Source: Plazaster borealis (Eukaryota > Echinodermata > Asteroidea > Forcipulatida > Labidiasteridae). Taken from it: 64,000 nucleotides of DNA. The notes beneath the pieces were generated by a model. It searched no databases. It had not been told where the DNA came from and saw only the letters and a program-made list of their open reading frames with translations. A program made the translations under genes and the position numbers. Below, piece after piece: positions 36,401 to 46,800 of this stretch. The first letter of the stretch is position 1. Each line of letters begins with the position of its first letter. Location of the stretch: positions 1 through 64,000 of the forward strand of contig JAJGQC010000670.1 in the NCBI GenBank assembly GCA_021014325.1, written 5' to 3'.

Positions 36401-39400
36401 AAACAATTAAGAATTTTATTTTAATATTACCAAATCGTGTATCATAATTTTAAATTTTGTTTGTATCATATTCATTTGTTATTTATCAATAAAGGTATTG
36501 CAATCCCATTGGTGACCAGTTCAACCGTAATAAATTGGGCAAAACTGCCGGCAATGCAGTATGGGTTAATGAGGACAAGACGCCCTTTGACCTCTACCAG
36601 GTTAGTGTCTGGGGCCATTTCTGAGCCAATGGCTTTCAGTTATGTCTATCTTGTCAGAAAGTCATTGCGCCACACGCGAGTGTATCTGCTGCACGCATGA
36701 AGTTTTCACTAATTCCAACTCCAAAGCTGGCATATATATTGAATAATGAGCAGTGGCAGCCATGTTGAAAATTTTGAAATAGCACTCTGCAATAATGCTA
36801 AAAATAGAAGCTCGGTATCCGGATCTCGGTCAACGTGTTGAAATTCACTAATGTACCACTGCGGTCTGGCACGCCGATGCAGTGATTCCATGAAAGCTAG
36901 GTGGTGGAATGTTTGTCTGACATATGAGTATTTTGAGCTTAAGTGACATTAGTGCGGAGTGCTTTTGCTTGTTATTCTACCTATATTTTTCAAAGGACAA
37001 ATCTGCGATGGCCCTAAATTGCAATACATCTTTCTCATGACATACTCTGACTGTGTGCTGTACTATCCAGAATACTGTATGTCAGAGAATTTCCTCTTAA
37101 AAATACAGACAGTAAAATTAGAATTTTTCTTTCTTTAAAGGGATATTTAGGGATATTTAGTTGCCTATGATGCGCTCCATTATGCTAACCTAGACATGAA
37201 AAAGTTACGTTGCATGACAAAAGAGTATTTCACACGCTCGTTCAAGTCCACGAAAATTACATGCATCTAGTACTGCCCAATATTATTAAATGGGAAATAA
37301 AAAACAATAGGACTTCTTGCATTACATTTTTTTTATAATATTGACTGTCTGATTTATTTGTAGTATTTTGTGCGGCTTCCGGATGCTGACATGGAAAGAT
37401 ACCTGAAGTTGTTCACCTTCTTACCCCTAAATGAAATCGATGACGTTGTCACCAAACACAAGGTAGGAACTAACAACTGACACTCTCTACAATGGACCTT
37501 ATGCATTGACGTCATCACTCCGCCATCTTAGAGGTAAAACGATGATGAAACAATGGACATTGCACAGCTATGTGCGCAGTGCACAGGATCAATCAATGAG
37601 TTACCTTTGTTTTACCTCTAGCCGGGGGCACGCTACTAAAATGATGTCACATGCATAAGGTCTATTTTCAGTCAATAGAACTTCATCATGGTATCATGCG
37701 GTTAACTTGTGTTGTTTTTGTTTCAAGGTTTTTTTCCATTCAGAGTCCTATTTCATAAAGCTGTTAACACTTTCAGCTCCAATTGTTTTCCATACGTGAG
37801 ACTGATAAATGAACTACATACAATGATATCGGCATGTCATGGCCGAGCAGATAAGAGCACCGGATTCAAGCTCTGGTGTTGCTGATCAGCAGAGTGTGGG
37901 TTTGAGTCCCGGTCGTGACACTTGTGTCCTTAAGCAAGACACTTAACCATTATTGAGTCGTTGGTCCCGTGTGTTGTGTATTGCACGTAAAAGAACCCAG
38001 TGCACTTATCGTTAAAAGCAGGGGTTCGCCCCGGTGTTCCTGGTTTGATTGGCTGCATATTGCGCCACAGCACCCTGAAAACCATTATATGGTGCTATGT
38101 AAAGGAAAACAGTCTCATACTTCAAAAACGTAGCTCCACATACCTTGCAGGAAAATACTGAATGTTGAAGCGCCTTGAGCGTCTCTGAGTGACGGATTTG
38201 AGCGCTATATAAGAAGCCACTATTATTTTTGTTATTGATATTGTTATTGTTATATTCACTTTCTCCAGAAGACACCTAAGAATCGCAAAGCCCAAGAGAA
38301 ACTAGCCGAACAGGTTCTGCTGCTGGTGCATGGAGGTAAAGAAATATTTGGCTTTGCAATAAAAATGGATATTGATTCAAAATAGTGTAATGAACATTCT
38401 TTGTGTTGCATTCCAAGCTCCTTTTGTTATAGTGTTTACATACATGTGCTGGCTCTGTTCTGGCCTGCAATGAATGTGGATTGTTGTGCCAGATGGGGTG
38501 GTCAGTTATGTTATTTATTCAACCATTCCCTTGCCAGCCACCATTGGCCTGCAAGGAATGTATTCACATTGTTGGTATCATTATTTCCTCTCAATTGAGA
38601 TTTAATGAATACTAGTACATTTCAATAACAAAGAGTTTCCTATTGGGTATAAAACCAAGGCACTAAACCTAGGTGTGGCATTCTAGAACTGTGGCTTGGG
38701 ACATCAGGGTGGTCGGACGTCGGACAGCTGCTATATTTTCTATGTATAAACTGAAGGCTCTCGGTACAAAAGTACTAGCACAGATAGTGGTCAGCCTACA
38801 TGTATTTATTTTTGTATAATTTATTATCTTCATGTCGTCCGGCCTGGTTCATAATGTTAAGGTAATGTTGTATTTATTTATTTATCTATTTATTAATTGA
38901 GGAGTGTCCTAAGATTTCCTCAACCCAGCCAGTTGCCATTTTTTGCTTTGTTAATGTATTTTGTTCATGTCCCCTTTGGGGGAGAATTACAAGATGAGCG
39001 AGTATCTGCATTTCTGTTTCCATTTTGGAGTTATTATTTTGTCTCTGCGCTTAGCAAGTATTTCCCCTCCCCTTTCTGGCGGATGCAGGGGGCGATCTGT
39101 TACAATATATGCTACTTTTTGTGTGTTCTTTACCATCTTGAATGTGCAATTTGTAGCCTTAATTGTTTTGTCTATAATATAATATCTATTTTATTGTGAT
39201 TTTATGACTTATAAAGCTGTACATATATTTCCATGTTTTTGACAGTTGTTTTTGCTTTTTATTGTTGTCTTTGTTTTATTCTGCTGTGTGGTCAAGGGTC
39301 CCCATTAAGTGGGCCTGCGTGCCTGTTTGGGGTTTCCCTTTTGCACCACGTTGTATTTGATGTTTGTGCATAAGAGTTATAAACTAAACTTTATAAAGCA

Positions 39401-42400
39401 TCGGAATGAAGGGGCAACAGAAATGTCTGGTACAAGGACTTGCTTAGTCACAAGTGAATGCTTAAATTTAAATTCCTCAGACTAGAGACAGTTGTTACGA
39501 CACATGGTTTGGGGCAAGCTTTTGCGTAGTTACATAAGAAATGATGAACACCCCTACACAATGTTGAATAAATATGTATGGCACAATGGTACCATGCTTT
39601 GCCCATGTGGAGGTTGCTATACAAAAGCCTTCACCGCACCATAATCACTTGTGACCAATCAAGTCATTGTGCCAGACATTGTTCAAAATATAACTCGCAG
39701 ATGGCTTAATAACTCAATTCTCTAATCAGTAAGCTCAAAAAAGTAACAAGCAATTAAATCATCGCCGTTCTTACGAAGCAAAGATTGACTCCCAGCCAAA
39801 AATACATGTTTTAGAAAAACTATTTGTCAAACTTTTGTGTAGGACACTACTTAGGCCTAACAACAAAGTGTTATGTTTGCATAACGGGCCAGAAAAAATA
39901 GGTAGGTAGGTCAGGATTTTTAATTATTTATACATCTATATTTTTCTTCAAATAGTTAAACGACACTTGTGAATTCCAGTTAACTGTTTAACTGTTTATA
40001 CCGTTCAATCAAACCTTGAAGCCACAAGCCAGCGGATGTCAACACATTTTCCAGGTTTAATAGAACACTATACCCACTCTTAAGGGTCACAGAACCAGGT
40101 CATAAAACCACAAAGACATTTGATTGAAGTAAGAGTATTACAAACTGAAACAATGTTTAACAAACTGCAGAGGAATAAGATAAGACGTAATTGGGTCTCA
40201 ATAGTAGGAGGGTCAATCATTCTCCCAGGGCTGGAGAGTGTCTGGGGCTGCGTTAAATAAAGAAAAGGATGTCAGGTTGTTTTTTTACTGTCGGCTTCGT
40301 TTGTGGTAGGAAAGTTGTTTTTTTAATCATTGACAAAACTTCAGCTGGGGGAAAACAAGTTGAAAACAAAAATATATATATCCATGGTCGGCCGTATTTT
40401 TAGGGTAGGTCGGGTTACGCCAACATAATTTTTTTTTTTTTAGGCCTTATTAGATTTTGTTTTAAAGTTTACTATCAAATTGAAGCTGAATTCTTCAGTC
40501 ATACAGAACTGTCAGAGTTTATTCAGTCTCATTACTGTTTTTACGAGTTATTAATTCCTAAACACGTTTGTCACTTAAAAAAAAAAAAATAATAATAATA
40601 GATCTGGCCACAGAGTGCCTTGTACGCACAAACCAATCAAACATCTTACCATCTTAAAAGCCATTTAGATTGTGTTTAATTTGTTTGTTGTGGCGGTTAT
40701 TTTTATATAGAGAGTGGTTTAGACAAAGCTATTCGGCAGACTGACACCCTGTACAGCACCGACCCACAGAGCTTGGAGCAGCTGAGTGAGACAGAGATTA
40801 CCGAGTTGTTCCCAGGAGCCTCAATCACCAGTCTACTCCTGGAGCCTGGATACAGTGTGGGGCAGTTGCTGGATAGGCTCAAGTGTCTACCACAAGGATG
40901 TGAGTAGTCAGGGAACTAGATATAGTCGAAAGATCTTCGGCGGCATCTTTGGGGTAAAATGGGAAACTTTAGAACACTACTTGGCAGCAGACATATTTAT
41001 AGGAATTTCCTATCGTTTAAGAAGTTTGAGCGTATTTATTATTTGTTTTTCTCTGAAGGAATTTTGACAGAAGTTGTTGTTTCAAAAATAAAACAATTTT
41101 TTGTTGCATATGACACGGACAATGCACAAAATACATGTATCATGCAACATTTTTGCGGCTGATGGACGTGCGATAATGTCGGGATCCGACAATAACTCAT
41201 TTTTAGTTTTTAAATCGACTACCACTTGCCATTGGTGAATTTTTTTCATGCAAAATCTTAAATGAAAGCTTATAACTTTGTCAAATCTATAAAAGCTATT
41301 ACAAATTTGAATCTGAATTTTCGGATCAAATGGATATACCAGGTAAATCTGTTGCCTCATAAAACCCTAAAAAGTCAACCGAAATTTGGGTGAATGCATC
41401 ATCTCTACCTGTTTTAAACGATGTCCATTGAAACTATACTTGTGTTATTTGACGGCAAGAAATATTGGCATGGCAACTGTGTGTTGTGTTTACGAAAAGG
41501 TTCACACAACCCTTAAGACCAATCCATGAAGCCATGGCTACCAAAGCAACTGCCTAGCAACGCATGTGGTGCTTGATATGTGGCATGGTGTACCTTCCCC
41601 CCCCCCGTTTGTGTCTTCATATGGTCATCAGGGTGTGGGGTAGAATCCCGGTCATGACACCAGTTTACATGAGCAAGACACTTGACTATAATTTCTTCTC
41701 ATCACCCAGGGTAAACAGATAAAAATGACAGCAGATTTTGGGGTGAACAAAGAACCTGCGACCTCCAGATTAACCTACTGGCGCTCTACCAACTGAGCTA
41801 TCTAGCCCAAGTGTTGGCAGTCGCCCTAGAAAGTTACTTGTCCAGCTTTTGTTGAACTTTTCGGCAAGCAGTCACAGTTGTGGTTGGTCAATGAAGAAGG
41901 GACTGAGCTTATTGAATCGGCTTTTTTCTGTTTTAATATACATAAGAGCAACTGTGTACAATAGCCAATCAGAAATTGACCAATGATGTTATCTGGTTGG
42001 CCAATCACCTGGTACACTGCAGTTCAGAGTAGAAAAGTAACTAGCTAGTATACATGAAATACATGAAATACATGAAATACATGAAATACATGAATGAGCT
42101 TATTGAACTGTCCATTGTCTATTATTCTTTGTTTTGTCTATCCAATGTAGGAAAAGTACCAAAGCTAACATTGCTTCTTTATTTGCCAACATGCTGACCT
42201 TTATTGATAAAATTAATGCTATGTATAGTATTAAGCCTATTTTCATATGTATTGCTTTATTGTGTAGGCCTATAATGTTGAGTATTGCTGTACAACAATG
42301 TGAATACGGCATGTTGTTGTGTAAAAATGTTTGTCCATCTATCTATCTAAGTCTATTGATTTATTTTCCATTTATAGATCGTGGAGACAAAATTTTACAA

Positions 42401-43772
42401 GCTGGCGGTGTGTATATTAACCACAGAAGGGTGACGAGGGCAGACCAGGTTCTAATCAATGGAGAACATATACTCGACAATAATCTCACTCTCGTTAGGA
42501 TAGGTAAGTCCTCTACATCTCATACACCAATCAATCAAGAGGGGGCCATACGGCATCTCGAGCCTGCCCATTAATCGTGGTCCAGATGACCCGGTCCAGC
42601 ATGCAAGTATATGCAGCTCCTCAGTGCTGGCCAAGCCGGTGTCCCGTTTTAGAATGTCCACAAAGAGACATCTTCACATTTTCTCCAGCGTGAGGCTGTG
42701 CCCCATGTGGGCTCCCAGAGAACGGTTTGGGCTAAGCTCAGCACACTCACCAACGAAAAGCAAACCATTCCCATTGGCTACGCTTGACACCAAGCATGGC
42801 TCAAATTTGAGGGAAAATCCACAACACCACAGGGCTTGAAGCTCAATATGTTTACTTGACTAGAGTTTTTTTACAAGACCATAATCAAAATGAGCAAGTT
42901 GTAGTATTGATCACTGGTGTCAGTAGAGTGCCCGCTTCATTTGATAGCATCAAATTTACTCTGACATTTTTGCAAAAATGGAAAATAATATTTTTAAAAG
43001 ATGATTTTTTTTTCTAAAGAAAAACATGGGTATTTGAATTTTTTCTTCTTACAAATTTAACAAAACAAATTCAAGAATTAGCAAAGCAAAAAACCCAGTT
43101 AGATCAGGGAACAAATTAATTGTTTTGAAAACGGCATCCAATTTTATCATGGGTCCCTCTTCCTCCATGATCTGATACACAAAGGCAGAAGAAAAGTAAT
43201 AGAATAAACATCTAAACTGCAATGAATAACCTTCATCTAGAATTTATTATTATTTTTGTTATTATTATTTAAGTTGAACACATCATCAATACAAAATTTG
43301 TATGTATTTTCGAAACGGCGTACTGGAATACCAGGCTTCCAGTTTTGTTAGGGCCTGAATGCCATGAAACCTTCATTTCGCAAAGACCCTAAACTGTGTA
43401 TTTTTGAAATGGTGCACTGGAATTACCAGGCTTCCAAGTTTTTTCCCAAGCCTGAACCGTTTCATTTAAGGGGTACTTTTTATCATAATGTTTTACCTTT
43501 TGTGGTGTGTAGTTTTGATTATTGGCTGGTCCAGTTTTTGGTTTAACATTTTATGTAATCTTGTGATGCTCTTTGACTATTTCATCCTTTTGTTTGATGC
43601 TGTTTTAATTTGTACAGCGCCTTGAGATGTATGGCGCTTTATAAGCACAATTTATTATTATTACTATTATTAGTCTAGTTTTTCGTTTTACTTCAGGCAA
43701 GAGAGTACCCGTTTGTTTGTTCTTTTTTTATTCCTAGGGAAAAAGAATTACCATGTTGTGAAGTGGGTATGA
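27413..43772 (+). CDS. YARS2: Mitochondrial tyrosyl-tRNA synthetase, 12 coding exons
   Basis: Charges mitochondrial tRNA-Tyr with tyrosine (class I synthetase, matrix enzyme). Exons: 27413-27591, 30149-30296, 32215-32390, 34510-34610, 35077-35191, 35930-36008, 36495-36600, 37364-37462, 38269-38335, 40711-40899, 42378-42503, 43738-43772 (TGA stop at 43770-43772). The N-terminus is rich in S, R and K with few acids, as expected of a mitochondrial presequence, and is followed by [11 protein letters not shown] (human GLFKDFFPE). The catalytic domain shows YCGFDPT, LHIGNL (HIGH-type motif), [36 protein letters not shown] and KLGKTAGN (KMSKS-type), and the C-terminus is an S4 RNA-binding domain. 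All introns are GT-AG. One base is missing near 34585 and one near 36526. With both restored the coding length is 1422 bases, 473 residues against 477 in human, so this is probably a functional gene with two consensus errors. Confidence 0.93.
27890..29906. mobile_element. Second copy of the hairpin-ended element, with nested MITE
   Basis: Collinear with 11239-12771 but about 480 bp longer. Most of the extra sequence (about 28781-29060) is a short element with TATAGACCCATTGCA and TGCAATGGTCTATA ends and an internal 18-bp inverted repeat (28823-28840 with 28865-28883). It lies in YARS2 intron 1. Confidence 0.6.
29938..30040 (+). repeat. tRNA-derived SINE copy
   Basis: GCTAGACAACTCAGTTGGTA and GGTCGCAGGTTCAAGTCCCG with the CAATTTTCCTTTGTTCAACC tail. 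It ends about 110 bases before YARS2 exon 2. Confidence 0.7.
30149..30296 (+). CDS. YARS2: YARS2 exon 2, HIGH-type motif
   Basis: Encodes [19 protein letters not shown], then HIGN, then [27 protein letters not shown] is the family's tyrosine and ATP pocket entry. The second histidine of the HIGH tetrad is asparagine here (human has HVGH); I recall Asn at this position in some other tyrosyl-tRNA synthetases, so activity is expected. The acceptor may be at 30149 or three bases later, both in frame. Confidence 0.88.
30965..31400 (-). repeat. tRNA-Leu-derived SINE, minus-strand copy
   Basis: Reverse-complement relative of 17527-17945: tail with TTATATAGCGCTTATA at left, box B complement GACTGGGATTCGAACCC near 31305 and the head ending GGCCACGACACGCC. 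The CCACGACACG end is duplicated, and an AAAT microsatellite (31401-31430) follows. AAT-repeat tail at 30945-30975. Confidence 0.7.
32391..32910 (+). repeat. Tandem duplication in YARS2 intron 3
   Basis: Two diverged copies of about 255 bp (32393-32646 and 32647-32908) share GTGCCTTGCTCGAT-like, GGTTGATCCATTCTG and GCATCAAGTCATAGAGCAAC segments. They begin immediately after the exon 3 donor. A fragment of the sequence that follows copy 2 (AAAACATGATT..TTTGAAATG) recurs at 33176-33200. Confidence 0.6.
33270..33680 (+). repeat. 190-bp tandem repeat
   Basis: CAACTG(A/T)CACAGTTGAG starts copies at about 33275, 33458 and 33649. Each holds a CACAGTTGAGTGAG start, a CCCTAACCC tract and TACCCATTCCATGG. 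YARS2 intron 3. Confidence 0.7.
33788..33913. mobile_element. Palindromic MITE, CATGGCTCTGCTTAC family (variant B)
   Basis: GGGCCCATGGCTCTGCTTAC at left and AGCAGAGCCATGAAATTGGG at right around TTACAGCCCATAAAA. Related copies: about 35505-35615 and 56838-57095. The outer GGGCCC-AATTTCAT motif is shared with variant A, but the core differs. Confidence 0.65.
34035..34232. mobile_element. Palindromic MITE, GGGCCC-AATTTCATA family (variant A)
   Basis: Left arm CCCAATTTCATAGAG..., right arm TAAGCAGCTTTATGAAATTGGGCCC. Inside, GCTTACCAGAATAAGG and CTGGTATCCTGCTCATTTTC pair with reversed equivalents, so the whole element folds on itself. Other variant A copies: 4705-4945, 19829-19996, 21722-21918, 45655-45850, 54065-54180 and 56205-56397. 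Confidence 0.7.
34510..34610 (+). CDS. YARS2: YARS2 exon 4, one-base frameshift
   Basis: Encodes [17 protein letters not shown] (human VLDNSAWYQKQHLVDFL), then GVGRKLR. After that the expected MGTLLSRQ continues one frame over. Restoring one A in CTTCGATGGG near 34585 gives the expected reading and a phase-2 end that joins SVQTRLAS of the next exon. Acceptor TTCTTCAG, donor AAG|GTGATT. Confidence 0.82.
34861..35030. mobile_element. MITE with AGACCTTATGCA ends
   Basis: TAGACCTTATGCACATGACG at left and TTGATGCATAAGGTCTA at right. Internal CCTCTAAGATGGCGGC is shared with the 37493-37667 copy. YARS2 intron 4. Confidence 0.7.
36495..36600 (+). CDS. YARS2: YARS2 exon 7, KMSKS-type loop, one-base frameshift
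   Basis: Encodes [11 protein letters not shown], then [20 protein letters not shown] in the next frame, ending FDLYQ (human ITSTTGAKLGKSAGNAVW). KLGKT is the ATP-binding KMSKS equivalent. One G is missing in ACCGTAAT near 36526. Both splice sites and phases agree with neighbouring exons. Confidence 0.82.
37493..37667. mobile_element. MITE with GACCTTATGCAT ends
   Basis: GGACCTTATGCATTGACGTC and TGTCACATGCATAAGGTCTA form the inverted ends. YARS2 intron 8. Confidence 0.7.
37838..38230 (+). repeat. tRNA-Leu-derived SINE copy
   Basis: Same family as 17527-17945: ATGGCCGAGCAGATAAGAGC head, GGGTTTGAGTCCCGGTC box B, GAGCGCTATATAAGAAGCC tail followed by an AT-rich run. It ends about 40 bases before the YARS2 exon 9 acceptor. 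Confidence 0.7.
41730..41815 (-). repeat. tRNA-derived SINE copy, minus strand
   Basis: The plus strand shows GGTGAACAAAGAACCTGCGA and GCTCTACCAACTGAGCTATC, the complements of box B and box A regions of the same family. It directly follows a fragment of the tRNA-Leu SINE (41640-41710). YARS2 intron 10. Confidence 0.65.
42050..42093 (+). repeat. 9-bp tandem repeat
   Basis: Five copies of ACATGAAAT in YARS2 intron 10. Confidence 0.85.
42378..43772 (+). CDS. YARS2: YARS2 exons 11-12, S4 domain and stop
   Basis: Exon 11 (42378-42503) encodes [17 protein letters not shown] to LTLVRIG, the S4 tRNA-binding domain (human GYRMITEGGVSINHQQV). Exon 12 (43738-43772) adds [11 protein letters not shown] and TGA, matching human GKRNFYIIKWLQL. 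The intervening 1.2-kb intron carries a left-end fragment of the AGGGCTCGAA repeat (42795-42900). Confidence 0.9.
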
Positions 43773-46551
43773 CAAACCGTTACCCAAGAATCAACTTGTA
43801 GCATTTAGTGTACCCTTTGCATCTACTGTTTTGAACTGAGCATCTGCTTTGTGGACCTGGTATCCCCTCCAGTAGAGGTTGTAGACTCCTGTCAAGGTGT
43901 TTTGTAGGGTGAGTTGATCAGACACCTACATGGATGAAGCACTGAGGTGGCTGGGCTGCTTCTACAGCAAACATTTGCAAAAAAACTTTGGTGTGGAAAC
44001 AATTTTGTTTGTCAACGTCAGCAAAAATGTTGCAATCGTCAAACTTTTTCCGAGTCAGTCCATGAGAAGTTTGTCACTCCCCTACCCGTTGGCTGCAATT
44101 GTGTGCCTCCATATGACATCAAACAGTGTGCAAGCATTCGGTACCACTAATACTGAAAACATTTGCGCAAACATTTGTTTGCCTACTTGGTGACAATCAA
44201 GTGTCAACACGTCTGATGACATCTTTTTCCGCCAAACTTTTCCAAACTGGCTTATGGTGGACATATTTTTGTGCCCGGAACAGCTTTGGAGTGTGCTTAA
44301 TTTTGTACAGTTAGTCGGATGGCTGACGTGTATATTCACTTGGAAATTCCATTGTGTTGTGTGCACAGACATGCACCTACCATACAAAGAGGGATAGAAG
44401 GTACTGGAACACATGCTCGTAATCTCCCTTTTTCCGTGGGTTATTGTGCAATCCCCGATTCCAGACCTTTATCCCTTTGTTATACAAATGTGGCATACAA
44501 GAAGGAACAGGCTGCCACCATTGTTCATTTTCTGTATTCTGCTCAACAGGCCGTAAGTCTGAGCATTCCGAGATTCCAGCATACCATGGTTATGGCCCAG
44601 GTTTTGCAATGCACGGTGAACTCATACTAATATTTTCCGTCAAGAGAAGAACAAAACGCAACTTATTATAAGAAAAATTATCGACTTCCATCAACAACCA
44701 TATTTTCAAAGGAAAATTATTACCCTGGAAGCTCCAAAAAGTTCTGAAAAATAATACTGTGAAGAGGCACGGAAAATCTTTTGGAATATCAACCCAAAAT
44801 GGTTAAGAATACTTGATGTCAAATAAATTTCTGTTAAAACAAGCTATTTTTATTCACACTTCACTTAATTCAATGTAAATAGTTATTGTACAACAAAGGT
44901 CAAACAATTTCAAATAATAAATCAAACAGTAAAAAGTTTATAGAACTACATAATATTAGTCTGAAATGTGTTTGGTTTTTTTCAACAGATAATTTACATC
45001 TTGTGTGGCCTTACTTCTATGTAGTGTCTTGAGAGTGAAGTTCCATATTGTAACAGCTAATTTGGTGTATAACCACCATCTTGGCATTTATGAGGTCACT
45101 GTTATGTTTATCAGGACTTATTGACCGGTATAGATACTTTCTTTCCATACTTCTTTAGTTTTACACATTTGCTATTTAAATTCTGATCGATTTATTTGAT
45201 AGATCTTAATATTGTTTGGTGTCTTAAAGGCTCTGAACATGTTAGGTAATTGTCAAAGACCAGTATTCTCACTTGGTGTATCCCAACATATGCATAAAAT
45301 AACAAGCCTGTGAAAATTTGGGCTCAATTGGTCATCGAAGTTGCAAGAAAATGATGAAAGAAAAACACCCTTGTTGTACAAATTTGTGTGCTTTCAGATA
45401 GGAATAAAAGGCTTCTTGCAAGAAGTCTTTTATTATTTTAGAGAGAAATTACCTCTTTCCCAAAAACTACGTTACTTTAGAGGGAGTCGTTCCTCACAAT
45501 GTTTTATACTATCAACAGCTCTCTGTTGCTCATTACCAAGTCAGTTTTTATGCTAATATATATTTTGAGTAATTACCAAACGTGTAAAGTGCCTTTAATA
45601 GAACGAAATCTCTCAGGAAGCTTCAGAAAAACTATTTAGGCAACCAACCAAATGGTACCGTTCTTTGACAGAGCTGCTTGAGCAGAAAATACTGCTTAAA
45701 CCGTTTCTGCTCACCAAAAATAAGGAGGATACCAGTCATAGATGGTACATGTGAAATAATATTTTGGCTGGTAACCTTATTCTGCTGAGCATAATTTTGT
45801 TGTGCTTAGCCGTTGTGTGTGCTTAAGCTGCTATATCTGAACCCAATTTCATAACGCTGTATACCAGTAAGAAAGTCTTTGTGTTTACAATAGCAGAAAA
45901 ATGTAAGTAAGCTTTTGTGAAATTTCACAGCGCATGTGTGTGTTCACAATAGATTAGCATTGTTGCGTCATGCTTACAAGAACTGCCAACAAGTTTGCGT
46001 GCCTTTTGCTTTGCTTCAGTAAGCAGTCGTTATCTAATGGCTGCTCGTAAGCAGAAAATGTCTGGTTACATGTTTTATAAAATTGGATCCAGATATCAAA
46101 CTAAAGTATCCCCCCCCTTTCCTATCGTAAAACAATGTTTGAGCCAGATTCTACTCATATAAAACATTTACATGAATGCGCCTGTCAAGCTTTAAGGTTT
46201 TTTGTTGTTTACTTCTATGTACAACAGTCTACATACTGAAAGGTTGATGAATGGCAATCAGCCAATTGTAGACACTTATAGTCTGAATTTAACCCTTACA
46301 GTCCCAAGTCCTCCAAAATCCATCTCTTGATGTTGTGTGATTCTAGAGGATGAGGTCTTGTACCTTCAAACCACCCACCCTTATCCCTGGGGCCAGGCAA
46401 AGCATTCTCATCAGAGTTCAAACATTTGGGTGTTGAGTTACTGTACACTGGAGGATAGATGGATTCGGAGGGTCTCTCACCAAAGATAATACACATAATC
46501 TTGTAGAAGCTTCCAACTCGTCCCCACTATCTTTTGTGATCCCTTCCCATC
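43773..46551. other. Interval between convergent YARS2 and CCDC40
   Basis: Contains the 3' UTRs of both genes, whose exact ends cannot be set from sequence. An AATAAA occurs at 44822-44827. An interspersed repeat (45205-45600) related to 55397-55790 and a variant A palindromic MITE (45655-45850) are present. No further coding exon recognised. Confidence 0.5.
45205..45600 (+). repeat. Interspersed repeat, GGTAATTGTCAAAGACCAGT family
   Basis: Shares with 55397-55790 the segments AATTGTCAAAGACCAGT, ACTTGGTGTATC and AGAAAAACACCCTTG, and the end AATTACCAA..TGCCTTTAAT. An inverted copy is at 1195-1580. Outer ends (AAAGGC.. and ..GCCTTT) are complementary, as in MITEs. Confidence 0.65.
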
Positions 46552-46800
46552 TTATTGTTCCTCCTCGCCGACACCCCGTGAGCTAAGCATGACCATGACC
46601 TTCCTCATGGCAGGCTGGACGTGAGGGAACTCCTGGTTGACGCGATCAACGATGGTAGCAATGGTGTGCATCCGGTCGGTCTGCTTCTGCATCTCCGAGT
46701 CCAGAGCAGTCTCCGTCTTGCAGAGGAGGGTGTACTTGCCATCCTTGAGGGCTTGGTAGTATTTCACCCTCTGCTGTTTGGCCAGGAGATCAGTCAGGTT
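46552..46800 (-). CDS. CCDC40: CCDC40 last exon
   Basis: Encodes [19 protein letters not shown] to [17 protein letters not shown] and ends RGVGEEEQ with a TAA stop (complement of 46552-46554). It aligns with the human C-terminus (ALQTRLKHLQAVKEGRY...ATILDRVRDEYPQF). The acceptor is TTTTCTTCCAG. Confidence 0.9.
   Translation of the reverse strand, partial: NLTDLLAKQQRVKYYQALKDGKYTLLCKTETALDSEMQKQTDRMHTIATIVDRVNQEFPHVQPAMRKVMVMLSSRGVGEEEQ

Noticed and set aside
43930..44193. Open frame beginning MDEALRWLGCFYSK, considered as a TBC1D16 C-terminal exon
   Set aside because: Resemblance is limited to RWL-CF; the rest does not match and no splice acceptor precedes it.
44444..44671. MHGELILIFS segment resembling AMHMNGELVLRK of TBC1D16
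   Set aside because: A five-residue coincidence with no flanking homology, downstream of YARS2.
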